Assembly: GCA_011033025.1 (NCBI GenBank)
Contig: WFMF01000055.1
Location: 124,001-188,000 of the forward strand
Direction of reading: 5' to 3'
Origin: Beroe forskalii
Taxonomy: Eukaryota; Ctenophora; Nuda; Beroida; Beroidae
DNA: 64,000 bases
The translations under genes and the position numbers were made by a program. The notes under the pieces are model-generated. The model was given only the letters and a program-made list of their open reading frames with translations, had not been told where the DNA came from and did no database searches. Position 1 is the first letter of the stretch, and every line of letters begins with the position of its first letter. This document shows positions 1-11,042 of this stretch, piece by piece.

Positions 1-110
1 GGGGTCAGTTCACCAGGGGTCAGTAGGGGTCAGTAGGGGGTCAAAGGGGGCTCAGTAGGGGGTCAGCTGGGGGTCAGTAGGGGGTCAGCAGGGGGTCATT
101 GGTATACTTT
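1..110. repeat. G-rich short tandem repeat
   Basis: An imperfect array of roughly 11-13 bp units such as GGGGGTCAGTA, cut off by the window edge. Runs of four or five G recur every 10-13 bases with loops of about six bases, so the plus strand could fold into a G-quadruplex. No coding signal is seen here. Confidence 0.85.
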
Positions 111-562
111 CATACGACCGATTTTTCTCCCTGATATTTAAGTGATTCTACAATAATTCGTAACTCAGTTCTTTTTGAGAATAGGAAAGTCGAAATTAAG
201 AAATCAGTTTTACAATTCAACACACCTTAATTATCAGCTCTAGCAGTTTATTAGCATAACGTCATGTGAGGTAATTAAATTGTATGCAATAATTCATCTT
301 CATTCAATCATTCATGTTCTAAAAGTCTAAACATGATAAACCGTTTAGTGCTAGAAAAATGTCAACTGTAATTGAAATAATCAGCCTAAAATGTTCTTTT
401 ATCGTTGCTTATAAAGTAACGAAGCAAAACTTGATTTTATTGTGCCTTGCACAATCAGCCTATTTCAATAACTATGATAATTGGAGATTATTATTTACTG
501 ATTTGAAAATCGAATGCAGAGAAATAGTAATCAAAGTAAGAAATTATGAAATTTCAATGCAT
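111..562. other. 3' flank of the DSL receptor gene, no gene seen
   Basis: AT-rich sequence downstream of the minus-strand receptor gene. The plus-strand open frame at 359-745 overlaps the receptor's 3' end and has no recognisable motif. I see no RNA gene or repeat beyond the array at the left edge. Confidence 0.5.
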
Positions 563-3504
563 TCAATGTTCTTTAAAGTCTTGTATTGTCACATAATCCG
601 GACCATCTACCTCCTCATTTTCAGTCAATTTCTCGCCGTGTGTTTCCACTCCTTCGCATGTGGTGTCAAGGACGCGTTTTCCCACGAAATGAAGCGTTGC
701 ATAAGTTCCCTCCTCCCCCTCTTCAGGAATTTCCTCATCACTTAAAGACTGGGTATCCTCTGTTTTAACCTCGTTTCCTAGTGTCAGTGAATCCTCGTAA
801 GTATGTTCCTCAGGATCTTCTACCCTCCTCGTATCTTCCGGATTCTCAGCCCCATCCTTTTCCTGTCCAGGTATTGGTTTTGGTACACAATTCTTCCTTT
901 TCTGCGACTTGCATTTGTTATCCCTCCTATTGAGACGAGCATACGTTAGGTTATCTTCATCACAATTCAAGACACTATCATTCAACGTGGCGTATGTCAT
1001 GTCTGATTCATTAGTTGGAAGACCTTGAGATGTGTCCTCTGAACCTCAGGAAATGTACTGCATACCTTTTGTTCGCATTGTTGGCTAAAGTCATGTACTG
1101 GTCTGCATTTCCCTTGGCACTGTCTGTTGTTTGTTTCTCCACACTCGGACCTTTGTTGGAATTAGTTTTTCCATGAGATGGCCTTATTATTTTGGAGTAG
1201 ATTACATCTGCGCTTTCTTCAGAATTATCTCCCAGGCTGGCACCGTGTTGGTCTTCTTTTTCAGGGAAGGATTTCACAGGACAGCATTTCTCATCAACAG
1301 CAGCAAAGGTTCCATCGATGGCACCAAACTCACAATAAGCACCGTCATCATCATCGATAAGTTCAGCACCCAATTCCTTCGAAATGTCTTGAGGAACTGG
1401 AACCTGCTCATTTCCCCTAGCACTGTCTGTTGTTTGCATCTCCACACATGGACCTTTGTTGGGATTAGCTTTCCCATGAGATGGCCTTATTATTTTGGAG
1501 TAGATTACATCTGCGCTTTCTTCAGAATCTCTCTGGCTGGCACTGTGTCGGTCTTCTTTTTCAGGGAAGCATTTCTCAGGAAAGCATTTCTCATCAGCAG
1601 AAGTTTTAAAGATGGGAACAAACTCACAATAAGCACCGTCATCATCTTCGATAAGTTCAACACCCAATTCCCTGGAAACCTCTTGGGGAACTGAAGCCTC
1701 CTCTTTCACGATCCTTTTTCGGCATCTCATGAACACCAGAAGTGCTGTTATCAAAACGAGTACCCCAGCCCCAGCCCCTGCCCCAACTAACACTCCTTTG
1801 TTTGATGTTCTTACAGTCTGGCTGTGACTAACTTCTACACAATTGTCTTCGACCACTTTCATGGCCTGGTCATGGCACATTTTTTGTCCTGTCTCAGTGC
1901 AGTTATATTTGTCTGTTGCAATGCATTGTACTGTGCAATTCTCCCCAAAATATCCTACTGAACAGTCCTTACAATCTGTACCATTCCAGTTGTCATTGCA
2001 TATTTTCTCTCCATTCTTTCCACACTGGTATCTGTCCAGCACATCAATACAACGCACGTTGCAGACTCCTGAAGGATAATATGTTTCTGCGCATTCCTGA
2101 CATTGCAATCCAGTCCAGCCCTCAATGCACTGATCACAATTCTTCCCTTTCCATTTTTCTGAACAAATAGAGCAATTCAAACCTGACCAGTTTTCATTGC
2201 AAACTTTTTGACCTTGATCTGAGCAGTTGTATCTTCCTAACTCTGGTTTGCATGTGATATTACAGAATCCTTCAGGATAATAGTTCTCTTTACATTCCTG
2301 GCATTTAGCGCCATTCCAGCCTTCAATGCACTGATCACAATTCTCCCCTTTCCATTTTTCTGAACAAATATTGCAATACAAACCTGCCCAGTTTTCATGG
2401 CAAACTTTTTGTCCTTTATCAGAGCAGTTGAACTTCCCAGACCTGATGTACACATTCCACAGTGCAGTTTCCATCCGGGTAATAATTGTCTGCACATTCC
2501 TTACAATCCAAGCCAGCCCATCCCACTTCACATACATCACAGTTCTCTCCTGTCTTACGTTCAGCACACATCTTATCCCCTTCTGAACTGCAGGTGTAGT
2601 TACCTTGAACTGGTTTGCAGTATTCAGAACATGTACTCGTGTAGTAGTTATTTGAGCAATAGTTACAGCCTGGTCCTTCGAAGTGTTCGGAACATGATAA
2701 AATTCTCATCTGTATTTTAAGGTACCCTCCATTAGGTAAGGTGAACTTTTGAAAGGTCCATTCATTAATCTTGAAAATTTTTGTAAAGTGTATCTCAAAA
2801 TCAGCGTGTTTTTCTATAGATTTACTTCCGGACTCGCCCTCATTATGATCCCAAACCTCAAACCTAAGCTGTGTTGATGAATTAGTCAACAAGACAATCT
2901 CTTTTGCAGAGTTCAGTATTGGTACGTTGCTAAAATTAATCGTGCTTTCATTGTCTATATGGTCCGTTTCATTGATCCTCCATATATTATCTCGCGTTCT
3001 ATCGTACACTACTATGTTCTTGAAGAAGATGTCACAGGCTCCACTTGTTGCACTGTTATCACATTTTGCGTTGGTATGATATTCAACGAACTTCAAATAT
3101 CCTGTTCCTCTCTGCTCTGTTGGTTCCTGTGTTAATAATGAATTAAAGAATCGGTCATAATACGTGTTTTCAATTAACTCCAATTGTAAGGGGATTGCCT
3201 CTTCCATGGGCGATGAGAGGTAATTCACAATTTCTAAACAAAAATTCACAGATGTAGCAGTTAGACATGTTGGCTTTTTAGCTGTTAGTGGTTAGCCTTG
3301 CTCAATTAAAGAATTGAAATAATCACTGATCATGCTATCAGAGTATCAGATCCCCAATCATGGGGATTGAGGAGGTGTACAAATATGAACAGAGATTATA
3401 CCACGCAACTAAATCAAATTTGATTTAATAATTTATGTCAAGGAAAAGTTAACAATTCTAAGGATCATACTCACAAGGAGTAGAAGAATCAGGAGTATCA
3501 CCAT
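563..3504 (-). CDS. Tandem-DSL transmembrane receptor with tyrosine-motif tail, two frame breaks
   Basis: Exon 1 (3504-3471) encodes a start Met and the leucine-rich signal peptide MVILLILLLLV. It ends at a GTATGA donor whose phase fits the exon 2 acceptor at 3233. Exon 2 encodes a region resembling the Notch-ligand N-terminal (MNNL/C2) module, then about five DSL-like cysteine units, each with an NYYPxGxC-type motif followed by YxCSDxGxKxC. Laminin/EGF-like CxxCxxGW stretches separate them. One membrane helix (about 1796-1728, GAGAGAGVLVLITALLVF) is followed by a basic stop-transfer. The tail holds a duplicated block of about 95 residues with YCEF and VIYSKI motifs, then YMTL, TYATL, LTYARL, TYATL and DYVTI. 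Many of these are ITIM/ITAM-like, suggesting SH2-mediated signalling. The frame shifts near 2451 and again between 1011 and 1045. It may be a real receptor with assembly indels, or a young pseudogene. The ligand is unknown. Confidence 0.75.
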
Positions 3505-4101
3505 CTCATGTGTGTTATTAGGAGTTCAAGAACAAAAACTGACGAATGCAATGTTTTCAATTGTGAGGATCAGTATTATATGCACCATGTATTACAGAAA
3601 TATGCAAATAATGTAAATGCAAGGCTGGTATCATGGACTAACATTCTAACATGGTTGATCATGAAGAATAGTGATGGCTGGATGGCAACTATTCTACTCA
3701 CTTAACAATTTACTTCATTCTAAACAGCCGAACATTCAACAGTAAACACTGGTTTAATGAGACTCCGATTACTATTCAATACTACATACCGACTCCAGTC
3801 GACTATATCCCTACTGATTATAATGGTGATTATAGTCTCTGCGACAAAATGAAAGAAGCTGATCTTAATAACTTAATCGGATTTTAATAAACGTTGGAAG
3901 CGTATGAAAGAGTTATATTTCCCCAAACTCCCTGTTATCTAGGATGGCTTGTAGTCTTGTAAATACGTTAACAACCCACCTATATAAGAGTTATTTTTCT
4001 AAACAATGAACATTCCGTTATCTAGGATGGATTGTAAATAAGTTAACAACCTACATATATAACAGGTATTTATCTAAACAATGAACATTCCGTTATCTAG
4101 G
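3505..4101. promoter_or_regulatory. Shared upstream region of two divergent genes
   Basis: About 600 bp separate the start codon of the DSL receptor (minus) from that of the CEP72-like gene (plus), so the promoters of both probably lie here. That is inferred from layout; no core promoter motif is secure. The right part is a tandem duplication, listed separately. The plus-strand open frame at 3508-3705 has no recognisable content. Confidence 0.4.
3937..4101 (+). repeat. Tandem copies of the CEP72 start region
   Basis: The segment from GTTATCTAGGATGG to AACAATGAACATTCC occurs twice (about 3937 and 4017) and begins a third time at 4091, with a period of 74-80 bp. Each copy repeats the ATG context of the predicted start. 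The first two frames stop quickly, so they act as decoy upstream ATGs; only the third runs into the long exon. Confidence 0.85.
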
Positions 4102-7100
4102 ATGGACTGTAAATATGTTGAGGATGTTACGGAGGATTGGATCCTCAAGCAGTGCTCCCTTACCCACTCTGATATCTGTGAGTTATACCCTGGCTCTGTG
4201 GGGCGCAGTGTCACTTTCTTTCAAATATTGTCTGAATGCAAATTGTAGCGACATGTTGAATCATGTTGAAATCATTCAATGCTTAACATTAATTCAATAA
4301 CGTTTTGGAGGGATTTATCTCAAATCCGTCCAGATATACACCACTTCTGGAAAGTGGAATTTCAGAGTATGAAGTGGTGTATTGTTAAACTCGTTCATTT
4401 CCATGATTTCTTAACCCAGGTGTTGTTGAGGAGATCTCTATACCGGGCAGTATCAGACAGAAGATATCCGGGGGGTTGGGGAGCTCCCTTGTTTCCTGTC
4501 TCTCACTACGATACCTGGATATATCCCGGAATAACATCAGTACGCTGGATGGCCTCCAGTATTGTAAGGTGAGCTGTTTAGTTTGCAGCTTAAGTTTTGT
4601 AGCTTCTCTTTTTAAGCAATCTGTAACTGTCGTATAGGAGAATATAAACTTGGAAATAACTACTACCCCTCTCCTCACTTTCCACTTTTCCATCCTCAAG
4701 TCCTAACTCTGGTAATTGACACTTTAGTTATATCAAAAGCACTCCTCTCGACACTCCCTTCCAATCTTCCATTCTAATGTCCTTGGTACTTTGGTACACA
4801 CAGAGTTACACTTTCCCATCCTTTAGTGAAATGTCCTAACCTCGGTTATCCCAGGCCCTGGAAACAATCAATGTGTATTACAACAACATCTCCAAGCTAT
4901 CAGAAGTCCTGAGACTGGCTCAGAACCCTAATCTCCGTGAGATTGACGTGAGACTTAACCCGGTGTCGGTGATGAGTACAGAGTACCGGTTAATGCTGGT
5001 GCATGCCCTCACGTCACTTACTATGCTAGGTAAGTAGGTAATGCCCTCACCTCCCTTACTATGCTAGGTAAGTAAGTAATGCCCTCACCTCCCTTACTAT
5101 GCTAGGTAAGTAAGTGGCCCTCACCTCCTTACTATGCTAGGTAACGTGAGACTTGCCCCACGTCACTTACTATGCTAGGTAAGTAAGTAATGCCCTCACC
5201 TCCCTTACTATGCTAGGTAAGTAAGTAATGCCCTCACCTCCCTTACTATGCTAGGTAAGTAAGTAATGCCCTCACGTCACTTACTATGCTAGGTAATGCT
5301 ATCACGTCCCTTACTATGCTAGGTAATGTTTTATTTTAACCTATTCTAATATTTTCTTTGAAACTATTCACTGTTTTCTAGATACTACGTACAAGCACGC
5401 TAATTTGAGAATTTGGCTTTTTGGGTTCCATGTTAAAATGTAAGTTACTTGCTTCTGAGATACTGATACTACGCAAGTCACTAAACTGTTAGGCTCTATG
5501 TTAGTCAATAGGCAGATGTAGATTGTAGTTTTCACTTTTCAAGTTTTACGTTTCAAGATAAGGTAGCTGTGACGGACAAAGACAGAGTTCTACCACTAAA
5601 ATACCACAGTGCAACATTAACTAGTCACTATTTACAGATAAGGTAGCTGTGACGGATAAAGACAGAGTTCTACCACTAAAATACCACAGTGCAACATAAA
5701 CTAATCACTAAATTTACAGATAAGGTAGCAGTGACAGATAAAGACAGAATGCTGTCACTAAAATACCACAGTACAGACCAAGCTAACCAGCTGACTGGAA
5801 GTCACAATGACGGTGTACAGGCACAAGATTACAGGTATGAGAGATGAACGTTTACTTTTATCTTTTTATTGTCATAAGTGACCATCCGTAAAGTCATTCA
5901 AAAAACTTCATAATGAACTTATCTTTACTTGCTCTATACTCCAACTATTTCCCTAATACTTATAATATTTTGTGTCTATGGTCCTTTCGAATTCCATTGT
6001 ATTGCAACTATCACTAACAGTCATTCTGATTTAAACAGGCTCCAGAGTGTGTCTTTTGTTGAAGAAGAGCAGAGAAAGAACGTACCTTCCCTTTCAGGAT
6101 CTGTTAAATCAGGTGAAAAAGGATTGCAAATTATTACCATTCGCAATATTATCTTCTTTCCTGTTTTCCTCTTTCCCCAATCCCTCTCATAAATTCTTCA
6201 GATTTCCTTTATGGAACCATTCACGTAGTTACACGTTTGATCATCACATCTGCTCAATTCCTCCGTTTCCCACACTTCGATCTACTCAAAGAAAGAAAGA
6301 ATACAACCAGCGTCAGCCAATCACGTGTCTGCACGTCACTCCTCCACCAATCACGTGTCTGCCCGTCACTCCTCCACCAATCACGTGTCCCGATTATCTG
6401 ATCCTCCCAGTTCCCACCTTACCTCTTATAATGTGTTTGTTGAGTAGGTATGATGCGTCAAAACAATGCTAACTACAACATCCTAAAATCGTCATGAACT
6501 TCACCAATCAGCGTGCGAGTTGACTGCTAACTCGCGCTCTTATTGGTTAATTGAACCTATATGTAGGCTACTACACTGTCAATTTGTACTGAATATTCTC
6601 AACTATTGAAATATCGAACTACTTCACCCTATACCCCACCACAGACCAGAGTCAACTAACGCGCTGATAGGCTAATGACAGGCTGACATGTCTCGAAATG
6701 TAATTAGCACCGAGTATAGTGTATTATCAACTATTCAACCACTCATGTCCCAACCCCACCACTACTTCAACCTATAATCCTATACCCCGCCACAGACCAG
6801 AGCTCGACCAGCAGCTCGTGTGAGAAGTTTATAAAGGAGCTGCGACCTCCCCTCTCCGTGCTCCAACCTAAACGTGATGCGTACGATGCGTACAGTACGC
6901 ACGGTGCGTACACGCCCAACCCGATGCGTAGTGCGGCTGTAAGGGGGAGTGAAGTGACCGGGGAGAGCTCCGTGTTATCTCCGCTCAAAGAGAGGTAGGT
7001 AGTTATTCCTTATAAGGTATTAAGAGGGGCATTATTCCTTATAAGGGATAATGAAGGGGAATTATTCCTTATAAGGGATAATGAGGGGAGAGCTCCGTGT

Positions 7101-10055
7101 TATCTCCGCTCAAAGAGAGGTAGGTAGTTATTCCTTATAAGGTATTAAGAGGGGGCATTATTCCTTATAAGGGATAATGAGGGGCAGAGCTCCGTGCTAT
7201 CTCCACTCAAAGGAGGGGTGGGTAGTTTTATTCCTTATGAGGTATAATGAGGGGGGTATTATTCCTTATAAGGTATAATAAGGGGAGAGCTCCGTGCTAT
7301 CTCCGCTCAAGGCGAGGTAGGTAGTTATTCCTTATAAGGTATTAAGAGGGAGGCATTATTCCTTATAAGGGATAATGAGGGAGAGTTGTATTTCATCTCC
7401 GCTAAAGGAGAGGTGGGTGGAATGGAGGAGGAATTGCAGCTCAAAATGTGCATTACTGAGCACGGAAATACTCACTGAGTACTTCTCAGGAATATGAAAT
7501 ATTTAAGATTGTTAATCTGTTCGAAAAATGTTTCGATCACGATAGGAACATCATAATACTACTAAAATATTGATTAATGATCAAATTCGAAAAATATGCA
7601 TACAATTCAGACGGCAAAGTTTTCATAACACATTTTCTAACTCTCCACCTGGTTTTTTCAGATACCAAGAAGGGTCAGCAGTAGTGGATGAGAATAAGAA
7701 GCTGCGTGAGAAGTGTCGCAACTACAAGGACAAATACAACAAAGTGTGGGTTTTAGTATGAGTATTCAAAACTCTTTAATATTCAAATTTGATACAACCA
7801 CTGCCAAAACAAGGGCCAGTAGCCTGCCATCGCTCAGTTTTTACCAAGTCATCTAAAATCTGCGTCTTTAAGCAACAACTCTGTCCAAAGTTGATGCATA
7901 GTCGAGACATAATTGAGACATATTTAGAGTGTAATCCTGAAGTCCTGTATATAACTTCAGGTTATCAGAGCGGATATCTAAGGAGAGCTACGTGAAGCTA
8001 CAGGAGGACTATTACAAATCCCTCAAGAGGAATGAGGAGATGGAGGAGATGCAAAGGACTTCTAGTGAGGAACTGGCTGCTCTCAAGCAACACATTGACA
8101 ATCTGGCTAAGGAGAATAGGTCTCTAAAACAGGAGCGGTAAGACGCGGGAAGTAGGTAAGACTTTGGAAAAAAGGTAATTAAGAAGTGGATTCTATGTCT
8201 ATTTAAATTAAGTTAACAGATTCGGATACTTAATATGCTTTTCATAGAGCCGTATATTGTTTTCGAATACTTTCCTCCATTTCTACTATCGACAGCTGCT
8301 TCTGAGACCTCCCTTTATTTTGTAGCTGTTGTTTAAGGCAATGTTAGCTAAAAGTTCTCACGGCACGCAAGCTGTTCATTAATAGACCCTGCATATTACA
8401 CGTTATAAAAACACAGGCTGTACTTGTAGAGGTATTCTTGTTAGCTTTTTAGAGTTTGGCTTTTGTCAGCCAAGGGAGGGAGGCTGGGTTTTTGAAATGA
8501 TTCTGCAATATGGTATTGCAACCTATGTACCTTACTTTGATTATGGGGGAAGGGTAAAAAGTGCTTCGAAAGTTAAGTTAGTTAATACAATATGGGAACG
8601 ATCCCTAATGTATGTCGATATCCACATCTTTTGAGATAGCAGTGTTTTGTAGTGTTATCTAAATGATTAAATACACTGGTAACTGACAAGTATCTTGGTA
8701 CTTAAGTAACTTGATACTGAAGCCTTATCAATCTAATATCAAGTTACATCAGTTTCCTTTGCTATCACGAGTAGGGACGGCCTTTTAAACCAAAATTTTA
8801 ATAAACAATGTATTGATGTATTGGGTTGATAACGGAAGTTTTCATATTCAGTAGCCTATTTTGAGCAGCAATCCAATCGCCGGGAACCCATGGCTTACTC
8901 ATAGCTACTCCAATTAAATGAAAACGAATTGCTTATCAATAATCACCATTCCTACCATGGTGTATCTATTTCTTTATTTGCAGGAGCTGGCTATCAAGGA
9001 GCAAGTCACGGAAGTTGACAAACAAATCAAGGTTGTTTGCAGGTTTCTATTCCAACTTAATGTCTAAATGTTTATTTTGCTATGTACAGGCAGAGAGTTT
9101 AACAAATACATAATAGTTTTACCGAATTACATTGAACAATGACATTGAGCTAAGTTTTCAGCAGCTGCACTCAACTACAGAATCTGAATTGCCGCTTCTC
9201 ACTTTACGGCGGGCGCGCGCGCCAAATGACATTTTGGTATGGTAGTGAAAAACTGTCTGCAGCTTTTATTTTGCATGTGTTGAATCGCGCGCGCCGTAGT
9301 TTTGCAGATTAATTCAATTGATAACCGCGAAACTAAAGATCCCAAGCAACGAGTCACTGCTGTGTCAATTTACCATGATTCTAGGATTGATCTAAATTTG
9401 TGGCTAACACTGAGGGATCTGTGTGAAACTACATCATAACACATTGATCGCAGGCGCTATTAACTCGTTCGGATATCGCATTATCGCAATATTTTAAAAC
9501 ATTTCGTAGCTACTTTTTAAAACCATTGTCTGATCCGCAGAGAGTTGCAAGACACCCTAGCGAAGGACCGAGAAAAACACGTGGACCAAATCGAGGAATT
9601 TACAAGCAAGTATGAGGAACTGACCAAAACGTTCACACAGACACTCGCCAATATGGAGAAGGTATGCCATGTTTTTTTCTTTACTTTAAATTCTTGCGAT
9701 AGGTTGAACAGCTCATTGTTTTTCTGGTGCTACTGGGAACAATGAGCCAGTTTCAAAGTGGCTCGGAAAGGTCTAATATCGATTGGAGACTCATTGATGA
9801 ATTAAATAACCCTAAATTCTTAAATTAAGGTCCTGTTTAGCACTTTAGCAGATGCGTATATGATGGTTATTTTTAGCCCCGCAGTTTCATTAATAAAAGG
9901 GATTAATTCTAACATTCTCCCAGAAATACGAAGATGAGGCGGCTGCGACTGCTGAACGCCACGAAGCTGAGATCCAGCAATGCCACGATAACTTCCTAAA
10001 GCTGCAGAAACTGGTGGATCTCAGCAAAATATTTGGAGAGGCTTTGAAAAACTGA
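4102..10055 (+). CDS. CEP72: CEP72-like centriolar-satellite LRR/coiled-coil protein
   Basis: Eleven exons join in phase: 4102-4177, 4420-4568, 4855-5029, 5720-5834, 6039-6112, 6796-6994, 7662-7743, 7971-8137, 8984-9031, 9541-9661 and 9924-10055. They give about 445 residues; human CEP72 is longer, about 647. The N-terminus (EDWILKQCSLTHSDI, then ISIPGS) and the leucine-rich repeats (LRYLDISRNNISTLDGLQ, VYYNNIS, DVRLNPV) follow the CEP72 order. An ordered basic linker comes next, then a C-terminal coiled coil (exons 7-11). CEP72 family proteins sit at centriolar satellites and recruit gamma-tubulin-ring factors such as CEP290/KIZ in vertebrates. The 48-nt exon 9 keeps phase but reads as a basic stretch, while another frame looks more coiled-coil-like, so its use is uncertain. 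The gene diverges from the DSL receptor and converges on CNBD2. Confidence 0.8.
5030..5330 (+). repeat. Minisatellite made from a CEP72 exon 3 end and its donor
   Basis: About eight copies of a 30-38 bp unit follow exon 3 directly. Each ends CTTACTATGCTAG and most continue GTAAGT, so each copies the exon's last ~25 bases plus the splice donor. Copies range from near-identical to slightly decayed. Confidence 0.9.
5558..5719 (+). repeat. Two truncated duplicate copies of CEP72 exon 4
   Basis: Copies starting at 5558 and 5638 repeat the acceptor and first ~60 bases of the exon at 5720 (reading DKVAVTDKDR). Both run into stop codons and lack the donor, so only the third copy makes a usable exon. 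Period is about 80 bp. Confidence 0.85.
6317..6390 (+). repeat. Three 30-bp repeats with CCAAT and an E-box
   Basis: The unit CCAATCACGTGTCTGC recurs at 6317, 6347 and 6377 inside a CEP72 intron. Each copy pairs a CCAAT box with CACGTG. A regulatory role is possible but not shown. Confidence 0.7.
6962..7425 (+). repeat. Duplicated CEP72 exon 6 ends with donor and flanking intron
   Basis: The exon 6 tail (GAGAGCTCCGTGTTATCTCC) with its GTAGGT donor recurs near 7085, 7195, 7285 and 7384, separated by ATTCCTTATAAGG intron repeats, at a period of about 90-120 bp. The last copy is the most decayed. Confidence 0.85.
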
Positions 10056-11042
10056 GGAAGGAATTTACGATAAATCTATACTGTAGATATGTATATATAA
10101 GATCATTATTCATAATAGGTGTATTGACAAGACACAGGCTGGCTGCTTTCAGCGTTTTTATTTTTCAGAAGTAAAGAGATTTTTAATAACACTATATGGG
10201 TCAGATTGATTCGAGGCTGTGCCTTTTGAAATACAATTAAGGTATTCTCCCACCCCCTGTGGGTTTTAAATCCCGAAATTACCCCTATATTCCTTCGACC
10301 GATTTTATCATATCATTTTTAATTAATATAGTTAATAGGTAGGTATTTGTGTTATTCTTTATTTATTTTTTGTTCGCATAACATAGATAGTCTCATAACT
10401 AATACAAGTATTTTAACCGTATGACACTATGACGTATTTGCATTTCATCACATTTGGAATGATATATGAGTATCTAAATAAACTTAACCTTATTTGCATT
10501 GTGTTTTATAAAGTATCATATTTTTGACAATTATTCTTACTGTTCAAAACTGTCAACTACTGCTTTTCCCCGATTTATTGCAGATCGAATTCCCATCCGT
10601 GATTAGAATTTAAATTTATGACATACATGAATGGTGACAAAATGATAAATACAAAATTTAAAGATGAGCTAAATATTTATGCTTCGAAGTGGCAATATTT
10701 CAATAAAGTATGAAGAAAGAGAATAGAATTTGAAATCTTCAAAATACTAAGATAAATTATTTCAATATTTTCATCTTCATACTTGTAATAACATCGTCTA
10801 TCTATCATAGGTCATGACAATAAAGTTTCTACTTTTGTGTCAGAGGAACAGTCACTCCCAATCACGCTGGATTAGGATCGCTGAGATTGCTGCGTCAGCT
10901 AACGCAAACATGAGCTTCGCAAAGCGAAGTCAACGCAAAGTTTGATTAGATCACAATATGAAGCAGTGCTGGATCGGATGACGCAGTGCTGGATAACATG
11001 ACAGGATGGGGGAAGGGTGTCGCATCACTCATCACTCTGGGA
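10056..11042. other. Tail-to-tail intergenic region
   Basis: AT-rich DNA between the stop codons of CEP72 (plus) and CNBD2 (minus). It presumably contains both 3' UTRs, and several AATAAA-type hexamers occur. No open frame or structured element is seen. Confidence 0.5.

Noticed and set aside
1131..1694. Plus-strand frame of 187 residues
   Set aside because: It is the antisense shadow of the duplicated cytoplasmic tail of the DSL receptor and shows the same internal repeat.
2400..2500. Programmed ribosomal frameshift in the DSL receptor
   Set aside because: No slippery heptamer or clear downstream structure at 2451, and a second unrelated shift occurs later, so indel or decay is simpler.
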